Positions 53,406 through 62,700 of a stretch of DNA of 64,000 nt are shown piece by piece. Location: contig SVNO01000001.1 of the NCBI GenBank assembly GCA_015066845.1, forward strand, positions 62,001-126,000, given 5' to 3'. The notes under the pieces were generated by a model. That model was not told the DNA's origin. It saw only the letters and a list, made by a program, of their open reading frames with translations, and ran no database searches. How positions within the stretch are numbered: the stretch's first letter is position 1; each line of letters opens with the position of its first letter. The position numbers and the translations under genes were made by a program. The stretch is from Ruminococcus sp. (GTDB lineage Bacteria > Bacillota > Clostridia > Oscillospirales > Ruminococcaceae).

Positions 53406-55775
53406 TTACATCTGCTCGCTCAGGTAGATCCCCACTCTGTTCTGTATCCGTTTTGCCGCGTCCTCCGCGGTGTAATCCCCTGCAAAAAACGACTCTGCTT
53501 CTTCCAATGCAATCGTAAGCACCGTGCTGCTGCATCCGGCTGCCGAGTCGCAGGAACGGATATATGCCTCCACCTGTTCACGCTCCTGTGCGTTCAGGGG
53601 ATAGACCTTTCTGCCGTCATCCTCATAGAATTCTATCTTTTTGCCGAATTCTTCCATCACCATGTGGCTGTCAAGTACTTTCTCGAATTCCGCTTCTGTT
53701 ATCGGATAGCCCTTGTAGGTGTTCTCATAGTATTGGAGCAGCTGTTCCACCACCTGCCATGCCTCCTGCGGATTTGCACAGGAATGGGAAATGCCCACTT
53801 CCTCGTGAAATTGCAGTCTGCCGCCCTTTCCATCCGTCGTGGGATAGCCGACATAGGTGAATTCCTCCTCCAATGAGTGATAACGCGTGTAGGAATAACT
53901 ACATGCCATCATATTTTTGGTGTGGCTCAGTTCTGCCTTGCACAGATAGTCCTCGTCATTGCGGTAGCGCTCGAATTCTTCACGATAGTATTTTTCCAGC
54001 TTTGCCATCGCATCCGGATCGGAGTAATCCTTCGGTGGTACGGGCACATCGTCCGGATACCGGTTGCAGAATTCCAGAATCTTGATAAATTCCGGAGAAT
54101 CAAAGCTGCATGTACCATGTGCTGCATCCACAAATCCCGAACCCTCCAGCAAAAGCTCCAGCATTTCCTCCTTGGAATGCCACTTGTACTGCGCCTCGCC
54201 TGCATCCTCGTACAGTGCAAGCATATCATCCACCGTCCAGTTTTCTTTGCTGCACAGCCGCGATTTCACCGCAAGCGACTTGACAGAAAACGCGATGGGA
54301 AGCGAATAGAGTGCGCCGCTGTCATTCTCCGCCGCCGTGAGAATATTCGGGAGCACCGTGGTTTTGCTGATTCCGCCGTCCTCTTGCATCAGGTCATAGA
54401 AATTCAGAAATGCACCGCGCTTTCCAAGCTGCATGAAGGCTTCGTGCTGTTCCGTCAACACGATAATGTCCGGCGCATCGCCGCTGATGATTGCAAATTT
54501 TAAGTTGTCCAGCGCATCATTCTTTGCATCCGGAATGCCGAACTCCGTGCCATCGGAATTCTTATAATCCACAAGCTCCAGTTCGATCACATCCTGCGAC
54601 TTGTTGAATTCGCGCTTGAATGCGGTGATCGTTTCATTACTGCCAAGAACCCCCATCGTCAGGGTAAGCGTTTTCTCCGGAATTTCTGATGCATACCTGC
54701 GCCGGATGATGGCAGAATTAGCCGTCATGTACTCGTGCCCCAGAAAGGCATTGTCCGGCAGTGCCGCCAACAGGTCGTACTGCGCACAATCCGAAGCCGT
54801 CCAGTCCACCAGAAATTCTGCTGTGCCATCCGGCAGAACGCCGTATATCCCATCCGTCAGGCTGAGAAAGAGAGCATATCCATCCCGTCCACTTACGGCG
54901 TATACGCCATTGTTGATCTTTTCGTCCACGCGGTAGAATACCTCGCCCGACGTTCCGGTTTCTTCGTCAAATCTGGAAAACTCTACAATTTCCTTTCCAT
55001 TCTCATTCCGATTGATGCGCAGCACAGGTTGTCCCTCGTTATCGTACAGGAAGGTGCATAAAAACACATCCTCGCGCCCTTCGCTCATTTCCGTTACCGT
55101 TCCATCCTCGGAAATCCGCAGTACTGTACCATTCTGCAAAAGCAGATCAATGCCCTGCGCACAGTGGTGCAGTCCCATACCTAACAGTGCACCATGCTGT
55201 TCATACTCCTCCAGCCCTGTAAGCGGCACAGCGCGTTGCAGCGTTCCGTCAAGACTGTTGACGCACAGAAGATAATCGCGCTCGTACTGCGCATGGTAGG
55301 CATCCCAATCGTAGTTCTCATCACCCTCCTGATATGGCTTCATATTGCTGTGGTTTTCCATGCTGACAACGCTGTACACCGCGTCCTCGCCAAGCCCGTA
55401 GATGGCACTGGAAAAGTAGTAACCGTCATATGCCGCCGGGTTGACAAGCTGTATCTGGGAGAGGAGTGCAAGGCTGTCTGTAAACTCCATATAGTATGCG
55501 TCTCTCTGTCCGAAGCCCAGACAGCTCATGCTGTCAGCAGTCTGCCGGAAATCGCGCACACTGTAGATTCCCTCCGGCATTGTGTAATTCTCCGTCCGCG
55601 CAAGATTCGTCAGCACATCCTGTACAGGTGTGGTTTCGCTCTCGTGCGGTTGTCCGGCAGTCTGTGTCTGCGTGGTCATTGTCGGGACGGATGACGTATT
55701 TTCAATGCTGTTCCCACAGCCGCACAGCAGCAGGGAGACTGCGGTCAGTGCGGCAAATATTCGCTGATATTTCAT
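53406..55775 (-). CDS. Large two-part solute-binding-like lipoprotein
   Basis: 789 residues. Lipoprotein signal with LLCGC lipobox (Cys near 20), then a Thr/Gln-rich linker. An N-terminal half to about 380 has propeller-like strands (QNGTVLRISEDGTVTEM). The C-terminal half resembles a family 1 solute-binding protein: KTLTLTMGVLGSNETITAFKREFNK, ISGDAPDIIVL and the closing FFAGDYTAEDAAKRIQNR. No permease is nearby; it directly follows an ECF sigma/anti-sigma pair, so it may be the external sensor or a target of that system. Confidence 0.78.
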   Translation of the reverse strand: MKYQRIFAALTAVSLLLCGCGNSIENTSSVPTMTTQTQTAGQPHESETTPVQDVLTNLARTENYTMPEGIYSVRDFRQTADSMSCLGFGQRDAYYMEFTDSLALLSQIQLVNPAAYDGYYFSSAIYGLGEDAVYSVVSMENHSNMKPYQEGDENYDWDAYHAQYERDYLLCVNSLDGTLQRAVPLTGLEEYEQHGALLGMGLHHCAQGIDLLLQNGTVLRISEDGTVTEMSEGREDVFLCTFLYDNEGQPVLRINRNENGKEIVEFSRFDEETGTSGEVFYRVDEKINNGVYAVSGRDGYALFLSLTDGIYGVLPDGTAEFLVDWTASDCAQYDLLAALPDNAFLGHEYMTANSAIIRRRYASEIPEKTLTLTMGVLGSNETITAFKREFNKSQDVIELELVDYKNSDGTEFGIPDAKNDALDNLKFAIISGDAPDIIVLTEQHEAFMQLGKRGAFLNFYDLMQEDGGISKTTVLPNILTAAENDSGALYSLPIAFSVKSLAVKSRLCSKENWTVDDMLALYEDAGEAQYKWHSKEEMLELLLEGSGFVDAAHGTCSFDSPEFIKILEFCNRYPDDVPVPPKDYSDPDAMAKLEKYYREEFERYRNDEDYLCKAELSHTKNMMACSYSYTRYHSLEEEFTYVGYPTTDGKGGRLQFHEEVGISHSCANPQEAWQVVEQLLQYYENTYKGYPITEAEFEKVLDSHMVMEEFGKKIEFYEDDGRKVYPLNAQEREQVEAYIRSCDSAAGCSSTVLTIALEEAESFFAGDYTAEDAAKRIQNRVGIYLSEQM

Positions 55776-55786
55776 AGTTTTTCTCC

Positions 55787-56494
55787 TTATCGCAATGTAA
55801 TGCTCGGCAGCTTCGGGCTGTAGCTCGTCACCAGCCGCCATTCCTCCGGCGGCTCTGCAAATGCATAGCGCAGTGTGAACGTACAGGATGCACCGTCAGC
55901 AATCGCCACAGCATAGGGATAGCCGGATGATTTCTCCTGCCGGAGGATATCACAGGGCTGTACAGTATTCCAGCTGTTGTTTGTCATGCCGGTGGCAGAC
56001 ATCAGATTGTCCGTCAGTACGACCTTTGCTTCACCGGATGTGTTTTCAAGTGTGACTGTCACCTCATACAGCCCTTCTGCATCCTCTGCCTTGCCGGCAG
56101 ATTCCACCGTCAGCCAGATACCCTCCGAATCTGTCAGATGCATCACCGCGCAGCGTTCGCCGATTTTGTACACGGATGCCGTCCCAAGGGGACTGGTTGG
56201 TTCTGGCTGCATGGGCTGCACCGGCGCACTGCGTTCAAGGTACAGAAAACCGCCGAGCAGACCGCCCAGAACGAGAATGCAGGATGCCGCTGCCGCAACA
56301 TGCCGCGTCCACGAAATGCGCGGAGCTTCGGCAACTTGCAGGCATTCCGCTGCATCAATGGCAGTGTGCGATGCAATGCGCCGGAACAGTCGTTCATGTT
56401 CCTCCTGCGTCAGGGGCTGTACCTGCTGTGCAAGTACAATGGAAGTATCCTCGTCAAGCGTTTCCAGCAATTGTGCAATGTCCTTTTCCTGCAT
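55787..56494 (-). CDS. Probable membrane anti-sigma factor
   Basis: 235 residues. A cytoplasmic acidic N-terminus (DIAQLLETLDEDTSIVLAQQVQPLTQEEHERLFRRI) precedes a membrane helix near 65-87 and an extracellular domain of about 150 residues. The ATG shares one base with the sigma stop (TAATG). The order sigma - anti-sigma - lipoprotein, all close together, points to a signalling operon. Confidence 0.72.
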   Translation of the reverse strand: MQEKDIAQLLETLDEDTSIVLAQQVQPLTQEEHERLFRRIASHTAIDAAECLQVAEAPRISWTRHVAAAASCILVLGGLLGGFLYLERSAPVQPMQPEPTSPLGTASVYKIGERCAVMHLTDSEGIWLTVESAGKAEDAEGLYEVTVTLENTSGEAKVVLTDNLMSATGMTNNSWNTVQPCDILRQEKSSGYPYAVAIADGASCTFTLRYAFAEPPEEWRLVTSYSPKLPSITLR

Positions 56495-57042
56495 TATGCA
56501 TCCCTCCAATCTGCAAGTACAGTCCGCAGCCGTTTGAGTGCACGGCTGCACCGCACCTGCGCGGCATTTGGCGACAGCCCGACCATATGGGCAATCTCTT
56601 TCATGCGCCTGCCGTAGTAATATTTCTGAATGAGAATGGTAGCGTCCGGTTCACCAAGCTCTGCAATACTCTGCAAAAGCAACTTTTGCAGCTCTCTGTG
56701 TTCCATGTCCTCCTGCACATGGGACACGGACTGTTCCGGCGCGGTTTCAAGGGGTGTGGTGTATTGCTGGCGTTTGGTCAGAGTGCGGTAATAGTTGGCA
56801 GCACGGTTTCGTGCAGCCTGTCCGATATAGGCTTTGAGGTGTGTGCTGTCAAGTTCGGGGAGGTGGCTGATGACCTCGGTAAAGGTTTCCACCAGACAAT
56901 CCTCCACATCCTCCCGACTGCCGCAGCTGTGGAGAATGCGGAAAATGATGGCGTAGACGTAATTGGCATAGGCATCGTACAATGCCCTTTGTCCCTGCGC
57001 AGGGGACTGCGCAAACAAGGCGAGCAATTCACAATCCGTCAC
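56494..57042 (-). CDS. ECF-type RNA polymerase sigma factor
   Basis: 182 residues. Region 2: YANYVYAIIFRIL and REDVEDCLVETFTEV. Region 4: ILIQKYYYGRRMKEIAHMVGLSPNAAQVRCSRALKRL. GTG 57042 is seven bases after AAGGAG; ATG 57048 is in frame but only one base from that site. No clear sigma-A promoter in the 100 bp upstream, so read-through or autoregulation is possible. Confidence 0.88.
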   Translation of the reverse strand: MTDCELLALFAQSPAQGQRALYDAYANYVYAIIFRILHSCGSREDVEDCLVETFTEVISHLPELDSTHLKAYIGQAARNRAANYYRTLTKRQQYTTPLETAPEQSVSHVQEDMEHRELQKLLLQSIAELGEPDATILIQKYYYGRRMKEIAHMVGLSPNAAQVRCSRALKRLRTVLADWRDA

Positions 57043-57149
57043 AGGCATTCTCCTTTCTTTTGAAAGCTTTCATTACATCAAGACAATGAAAAATGAAAAA
57101 TATTACAGGGTATGAGGAAAAAATTTGAAAACTGCAAAAATCAGGACAA

Positions 57150-57184
57150 CACCGCACAAAGGACAATGCGGTCTTTGTGCGGTG
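57150..57184 (-). terminator. Hairpin terminator of the ABC exporter, minimal copy of the GGCAATACCG repeat
   Basis: Perfect 12-bp stem CACCGCACAAAG/CTTTGTGCGGTG with an 11-base loop, lying just after the permease stop on the minus strand. The stem sequence is the terminal sequence of the repeats at 25315 and 43540, so a short copy of that element seems to serve as the transcription end. Confidence 0.65.
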
Positions 57185-57189
57185 ATTCC

Positions 57190-59886
57190 TTATATATTTT
57201 CATTTTTAAGCGCGTCGATCAAATTATCCTTTTTCAGCTTGCCCATGGCATACAGCATTGTGATGAATACCACGCCAAAAACGCTGAACACGGCAACACC
57301 CACAGCTCCCCACGGGAGGTGGAAATCAATCGCAAAGCCGGAATTGACAGCACGATGAATGAGGTAGGTGATGACGAATGACACGGGCAGTCCGGCAAGC
57401 AGGGATTTTGAGCCGTAGAGCAGGCATTCGTAGTTCATCATGCGGTTGATGTCCTTGCCGGTCATGCCGATGGAACGGAGCATGGCAAATTCACGGCGGC
57501 GCAGGGCAATGTTGGTAGAAATCGTGTTGAACACATTCGCTGCGGCAATCATGGAAATGAGGATGATAAAGCTATAGGCGAACACGCGGATGATGCTGAC
57601 AACATTGCGCTCAGCTTCGACAACTGCGGCATAATTGGAAATATAAGTACCCAGTGCATTGTCCAGAAGTACCTGCTTCAATGCTGCTTCGCAGGCAGTA
57701 TGGTCATCGGCTACCAGTACAAATGTACCGTCATCAACGCCCATGGTCTTATAATCTGCCGGAAGCACCAGCGTTTTGAAGCTTTCGGGATAGATAAAGG
57801 TCACGGATACACCATCCTCACTGAAATACGGAAATTCCTTGAGCAGATGTCCCGATGTAAGGGTATAATCCTTGCAGCAGTCCGCAGAGGGGATTTCTAC
57901 CAGTTTTCCGCTGCTTTTGTCAATGAAGAAACATATTTCCACGCCCTGTGCATTGACATCGGTGTTGGAAAACTTGCAATTCTCTACTGCCTTGTGGGTG
58001 CGCACCTTTACAGTTGCTTCACCATCTGCCAGTATATTCATCTTGACAAATTTTCCTGTTTGTGTGTCAAAGGTGGCGACAGGATTGACAGCCAGTGCAA
58101 GTGGATGCTCCGGATCATAATATTTCGCTTCGGAGAGTCCATTCTTTGCAAGCAGCTCCAGAAAAGTCGCATCATCGACAAATTCCGCAGCAATGATAGA
58201 ATTCATCCATCCTTCTTCGAGGTTGTCCTCCTGCGTGTACAGTTCCTTGCGCATTTCGTAGGCTTCAGGTGTTACGTCAGAAATGGGAATTTCTACATTG
58301 AACGCACGTCTTTTGACATAGGCAGCCTTTTCTACATGGTCAACGTCCGCAAGCATGGTGAGCATATTGTCAACGCCCACATTCGCAATTTCCTTTTCTG
58401 ACGGTTCATAGGCAATATCAAAGCCCATTGACATGAATGCACCCCTTCCTGCTTCAAGCAGGTAATCGGTAAAGGCAGAAACGGAGATGAACAGAACAAT
58501 GCTCATAAACAGACTAACAATGGTGGTGCGGTACTTCTTCTTGCTGCGCTTGTAATGCTTGTGTGCAAGCGTACCGGACAGACCAAAGAATTTTGTAACA
58601 AATTTCGGGGTGCGGATTTCCTTTTTCTCCGTCTGGATCTCTCGTGTCTGCCGGATGGCTTCCACAGCGGTCACTTTGGTGGCACGGCGGGAGGGAATCC
58701 ACGCGGAAATCATCACAGTGAGCAATGCCACTGCGCAGGCAATGAGGATGGATGCCGGAGATACGCTCAGGTGCATGGGGGAACGGGAGCCTGCCATCAT
58801 TATGAAGCGTTCACCGAGCAGGTGGAGTGTCACGCCGATACCGGCAATGCCGAGGAGGATGCCGATCGGAATGCCGATCAGACTTACGGCAAAGCCCTCG
58901 AAGAATACCATACGGCGCAGCTGCTTTTTGGTTGCACCGATGGAGGAGAGCAGCCCGAACTGTTTGGTGCGTTCGGAAACGGAAATGGCAAATGCATTGT
59001 AAATCAGGGATACAGAACCAAATACAATCAGTCCGATGATAATGGCAGTCAGTCCGTAGAGCGTGGTGTAGAAGCTGTCATATTTGGATGCGCCGGAGAA
59101 CATCAGCAAATCTCTGTTGAAATTCGCATTCAGGTGCATTGCTTCTGCAAAATCATATACCTCTTTCGGGTCGTTCATGCGGAAGTAGATGTCATATACT
59201 GCATCCTGCGGCAAGCCGCTGGCGGTGATGGTGATGGCAGTGTAACCGGGTGCATCATAGGGTTCAAATTCCGGACGCTCATAGAATCCTGCAACGGTGT
59301 AGGTCATTTCACGCGTATCCACGAGCTTTTCTTCTGTCACTACAGCATCGCCGCTATCGTCGTAGAGATAGTTCGGACGATGCTGCCAGAGGGTATTTCC
59401 ATCCAGAACGCGCTTGCCGACTGTAATCGTCAGCGTATCGCCTACGGCATAGCTGACACCACCGTTTTCACGAAGGTGGTCGGGCAGGAGAATTTCCTTG
59501 TGGTTTGCCGGCATTGCACCGGAAGTCAGGTAGACGGGCATATTGTCACAGAAATTGGAGCTGACGCTTGTCAGGTAAAGATAGGGCTTGAATTCGTTCT
59601 GGCTGCCGATTTCTGCATAGCCAACACGTCTGGCATAAAATGTCTGCTCTACTTCGGGGTTGGTACAGATGCGCTTGTATTGTTCCGCATTCTCTCCCTC
59701 AACTTCGCAGTGCCAGTTGCCGTACTCCTCAATGTTGCACTGCTTCATGTATTCCTGCAAGCTGGACACGGAAGTGATCACGGCGCAGATGAGTGCAGTG
59801 GACAGGACGATACCGATGATGGTAACGATGGTGCGTGTACGGTTTTTGCGCAGGGATGCAAGCGTTACTTTCTGGAAAATGTTCAT
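57190..59886 (-). CDS. ABC transporter permease with two FtsX domains
   Basis: 898 residues. An N-terminal helix (VTLASLRKNRTRTIVTIIGIVLS), a large extracytoplasmic domain, three helices with the FtsX core (SLIYNAFAISVSERTKQFGLLSSIGATKKQLRR), a second extracellular domain and a second FtsX core (NTISTNIALRRREFAMLRSIGMTGKDINR). This is the duplicated MacB/YknZ/BceB-like layout used for peptide or antibiotic export or resistance. ATG overlaps the ATPase stop as ATGA. Confidence 0.93.
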   Translation of the reverse strand: MNIFQKVTLASLRKNRTRTIVTIIGIVLSTALICAVITSVSSLQEYMKQCNIEEYGNWHCEVEGENAEQYKRICTNPEVEQTFYARRVGYAEIGSQNEFKPYLYLTSVSSNFCDNMPVYLTSGAMPANHKEILLPDHLRENGGVSYAVGDTLTITVGKRVLDGNTLWQHRPNYLYDDSGDAVVTEEKLVDTREMTYTVAGFYERPEFEPYDAPGYTAITITASGLPQDAVYDIYFRMNDPKEVYDFAEAMHLNANFNRDLLMFSGASKYDSFYTTLYGLTAIIIGLIVFGSVSLIYNAFAISVSERTKQFGLLSSIGATKKQLRRMVFFEGFAVSLIGIPIGILLGIAGIGVTLHLLGERFIMMAGSRSPMHLSVSPASILIACAVALLTVMISAWIPSRRATKVTAVEAIRQTREIQTEKKEIRTPKFVTKFFGLSGTLAHKHYKRSKKKYRTTIVSLFMSIVLFISVSAFTDYLLEAGRGAFMSMGFDIAYEPSEKEIANVGVDNMLTMLADVDHVEKAAYVKRRAFNVEIPISDVTPEAYEMRKELYTQEDNLEEGWMNSIIAAEFVDDATFLELLAKNGLSEAKYYDPEHPLALAVNPVATFDTQTGKFVKMNILADGEATVKVRTHKAVENCKFSNTDVNAQGVEICFFIDKSSGKLVEIPSADCCKDYTLTSGHLLKEFPYFSEDGVSVTFIYPESFKTLVLPADYKTMGVDDGTFVLVADDHTACEAALKQVLLDNALGTYISNYAAVVEAERNVVSIIRVFAYSFIILISMIAAANVFNTISTNIALRRREFAMLRSIGMTGKDINRMMNYECLLYGSKSLLAGLPVSFVITYLIHRAVNSGFAIDFHLPWGAVGVAVFSVFGVVFITMLYAMGKLKKDNLIDALKNENI

Positions 59887-60566
59887 CGGCGAATCACCTC
59901 ATCCCTTGTAATGCATCCATCCTCGATGGCGAGGATACGGTCTGCCTGTAATGCGATATTTTCATCATGTGTGATGATAATGAGCGTCTGGTTGTACTTC
60001 TGATTGGACAGGCGCAAAAGCTCGACGATTTCACGGCTGTTCTGGCTGTCGAGGTTGCCGGTGGGTTCATCGGCAAGCATTACAGCAGGTGCATTCATCA
60101 GTGCCCTGCCGATGGAAACGCGCTGCTGCTGACCGCCGGACAGCTGGTTCGGGAGGTGCTTTTCTCTCCCCTTGAGTCCGAGTGTTGCGGTCAATTCCTG
60201 CAAGCGTTCCTGATTCACCTGCTGCCCGTCCATGAGAATGGGGAGCGTCATGTTTTCAACGACATCGAGAATGGGGATGAGGTTGTAGAACTGGTAAATC
60301 AATCCGACCTGACGGCGGCGGAAAATCGCGAGCTGGTCATCATTCTGCTTGTATACATCGCAGCCATCAAGCAGAACGCTGCCGCTTGTGGGCTTATCCA
60401 CACCGCCGAGAATATGGAGCAGGGTGGATTTGCCAGAACCGGACGGGCCGATGATGGCAACAAATTCACCTTTATTCACGGAGAACGACACATCACGCAG
60501 CGCGTGAACGGCGTTCTCCCCTTTTCCGTAAGTCTTGCAGAGATGTTCAACTCTTAAAATTTCCAT
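59883..60566 (-). CDS. ABC transporter ATP-binding protein (MacB/LolD-like)
   Basis: 227 residues. Walker A GPSGSGKST near 39-47, signature LSGGQQQR near 138, Walker B VMLADEPTGNLDS and the H-loop THD. It powers the FtsX-type permease encoded by the next, overlapping gene. ATG 60566 follows AAAGGAG. Promoter at 60628 with TGAC repeats in its -35 region. Confidence 0.96.
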   Translation of the reverse strand: MEILRVEHLCKTYGKGENAVHALRDVSFSVNKGEFVAIIGPSGSGKSTLLHILGGVDKPTSGSVLLDGCDVYKQNDDQLAIFRRRQVGLIYQFYNLIPILDVVENMTLPILMDGQQVNQERLQELTATLGLKGREKHLPNQLSGGQQQRVSIGRALMNAPAVMLADEPTGNLDSQNSREIVELLRLSNQKYNQTLIIITHDENIALQADRILAIEDGCITRDEVIRR

Positions 60567-60627
60567 AATCAATACTCCTTTGTTGTTATGATGCAAGACG
60601 GGAGTCGTCTTGTTTGATGTTATTTAT

Positions 60628-60688
60628 ATTATAACACGCAATAGTGACATGACGGTGACTTGAAAATGACAAAAACGTCACAAAGTCA
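60628..60688 (-). promoter_or_regulatory. Promoter of the ABC exporter with TGAC repeat cluster
   Basis: Minus-strand -10 TATAAT at 60628-60633 but no good -35 (ACCGTC). On the plus strand TGAC occurs at 60645, 60650, 60656 and 60667, followed by GTCA at 60677 and 60685. Three TGAC are spaced 11 bp apart, one helical turn, as in OmpR/PhoB-family activator sites. A CAAGACG/CGTCTTG hairpin (60594-60612) sits in the leader. Confidence 0.55.
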
Positions 60689-60710
60689 TTTTTTGATTTT
60701 GTAAAATCCC

Positions 60711-60739
60711 GTGACTTTTTCTGTGTTTGCCTGTATAAT
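60711..60739 (+). promoter_or_regulatory. Promoter for the third ECF sigma gene
   Basis: GTGACT (60711-60716), 17-bp spacer, TATAAT (60734-60739). The -35 itself contains a TGAC, so it may share control with the divergent ABC operon. Confidence 0.6.
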
Positions 60740-60876
60740 ATAAGTGAAAGGAAGGTGCCGCACGGAATATGCAGAGCCGACAGGAAATTTTTTTCAAATT
60801 CCCCCTGCGAAAATACCCATCCTGCTGTGTCTAATAAGTGAAAAGCAAATTTGCAAATCCGAAGGGAGGGAATCAA

Positions 60877-61431
60877 ATGGGCAACGATGCGGATCGCTAC
60901 CGCCGTTTCCTGGATGGTGATGATGATGAACTGGTCGTAATCATTGAAACCTATTATCAGGGCTTATCACTTTACCTGAATAGTATTGTAAAAAACATCT
61001 GCGAAGCAGAAGAAATTATGCAGGAAACCTTTGTGAAGCTTGCAGTGAAAAAGCCGAAATTCAATGGAAAAAGCTCATTCAAGACGTGGCTGTATGCCAT
61101 CGCGCGCAATTGTGCGTTCAACCATATGCGTACACGTTCACGTTTTGCCGCGCAGCCAATGGATTCGGCATTCCAGCTTTCCGATGAAACGGACATTGAA
61201 CGGCAATATCTGCTTGAAGAACGGAAAATCCAGCTGCATCGGGCAATGCAGCAATTGAAACCGGACTATGCACAGGTGCTTTATTTGAAATACTTTGAGG
61301 ATTTTGACACGGAAGCCATTGCCGGGATTATGAAAAAATCGAAGCGTCAGGTCGGCGACCTGACATACAGAGCCAAACAGGCATTGAAACTTGAACTGGA
61401 AAGGATGGGTTTTGAATATGAAGACTGCTAA
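60877..61431 (+). CDS. ECF-type RNA polymerase sigma factor
   Basis: 184 residues. Region 2: YYQGLSLYLNSIV, EAEEIMQETFVKLA and the SSFKTWLYAIARNCAFNHMR segment. Region 4: LKPDYAQVLYLKYFEDFDTEAIAGIMKKSKRQVGDLTYRAKQAL. ATG 60877 has a GGGAGGG site and is preferred over an in-frame ATG at 60838. Overlaps the anti-sigma gene by 14 bp. Confidence 0.92.
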   Translation: MGNDADRYRRFLDGDDDELVVIIETYYQGLSLYLNSIVKNICEAEEIMQETFVKLAVKKPKFNGKSSFKTWLYAIARNCAFNHMRTRSRFAAQPMDSAFQLSDETDIERQYLLEERKIQLHRAMQQLKPDYAQVLYLKYFEDFDTEAIAGIMKKSKRQVGDLTYRAKQALKLELERMGFEYEDC

Positions 61432-62659
61432 GGAAATTGCAAGAACAGCATTTGACGCACGGGACATGCACGAAGCAAACCGCAAAATCCGGCGCACACG
61501 CATCCGTAATATTTCCGCATTCTGCGGCGCAGTCTGCGCACTGTGCCTGACGATCGGGGGTATCTCGCATCTTGACTCGATGCACCGGAGTATTCCGAGT
61601 ACGCTGAACGATTCCAAGGCAATGCAGAAACAAACATTTGTGAAATGTCCGGAGGAAATGGAATCCGCTGTACCTGCCGGTGAAAAAGAAGACACTGCAC
61701 CGGAAACGGAACGGGCGGTTGCAGAAAACACTGAAATTCCGGAAATGACGGGAACCATTGAAGTCTGCACGCAGATTCATCTGCCCAATATTCCCTATGA
61801 GCCGGATACTGCACCGGAAGATGCAGTGCAGACAAATACGGTACCTGCGCTTCAGACGGAAATGGTGTGCAGTGTGGCAACGGAAGCGGTGCAGACAAAT
61901 ACGGTATCCGCTGTAAAGACTGAAGCACCATCAAGTACAACAACAGAAAATGAAGTGGCTATCATTCCGCAGTGGGATGAAAAGACAATGATGCAGCGTT
62001 TTAGCGAATGTCACTACAACGGTGCGCGCTATGCAGTAAGCGGAGCAAACTGTTTCGGTGCACAGCTCGGAGAACTGCTCGGTTCTGTTACGCTGACTGG
62101 GTATGACATTTACACCGACACCATCCATGAAGCAGATGCGCAGGTTTATGCCATCAACGGTATTGCGCAGGAATGCGCGGTAGCGGTACAGTTTCAGGGG
62201 TATACGGAGAGCATCATCTACACAGGGCACAGCTATTTTCCCGCAACGCTCGGACAGCTCATGGATGACCTGCATCTGACGGAAACGCTTTCGTTCCATA
62301 CACTCTATCCCAATCGCAGCATAACGGGCACGACAAACTATGACGTTTCCCTGCTCATGGAGATGCTTGAAAAGAATCGCAGCGCACCGCTTGTACAGGA
62401 TGATCACTTCCGCGATCACTTGTTCGGTGTAAGCACGAATATTGATATACTCGGTATCACCAATAAGAGCACGAGAATTACAAAGGACGGGTATCTGACA
62501 ATGAATCTTCTCGGTCCGGGCTACCTGTTCTATATTGGCGAGGACGCTGCGGCAGAGCTTGCAGATGCACTGGGCATTGCAGAAGTGCCGCTTTCCACGA
62601 ACGCACCAGCGAACACGGAGAATGTCACCACCAGTGCGGCAGAAACGATTGCAGAATAA
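61418..62659 (+). CDS. Anti-sigma-like membrane protein with large extracellular domain
   Basis: 413 residues. N-terminal cytoplasmic helix (KTAKEIARTAFDARDMHEANRKIRR), membrane helix near 38-57, a Thr/Glu/Val-rich linker with a repeated EAVQTNTV motif to about 180, and an extracellular domain of about 220 residues (from PQWDEKTMMQRFS). Overlap with the sigma gene marks it as the cognate anti-sigma factor. The signal sensed is unknown. Confidence 0.78.
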   Translation: MKTAKEIARTAFDARDMHEANRKIRRTRIRNISAFCGAVCALCLTIGGISHLDSMHRSIPSTLNDSKAMQKQTFVKCPEEMESAVPAGEKEDTAPETERAVAENTEIPEMTGTIEVCTQIHLPNIPYEPDTAPEDAVQTNTVPALQTEMVCSVATEAVQTNTVSAVKTEAPSSTTTENEVAIIPQWDEKTMMQRFSECHYNGARYAVSGANCFGAQLGELLGSVTLTGYDIYTDTIHEADAQVYAINGIAQECAVAVQFQGYTESIIYTGHSYFPATLGQLMDDLHLTETLSFHTLYPNRSITGTTNYDVSLLMEMLEKNRSAPLVQDDHFRDHLFGVSTNIDILGITNKSTRITKDGYLTMNLLGPGYLFYIGEDAAAELADALGIAEVPLSTNAPANTENVTTSAAETIAE

Positions 62660-62663
62660 CACA

Positions 62664-62696
62664 AAACCCGAAAGGCACATACTGCCTTTCGGGTTT
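62664..62696. terminator. Bidirectional intrinsic terminator
   Basis: Fourteen-base-pair stem AAACCCGAAAGGCA/TGCCTTTCGGGTTT with a five-base loop. It serves the anti-sigma gene and the convergent SGNH hydrolase gene. Confidence 0.9.
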
Positions 62697-62700
62697 CTTG

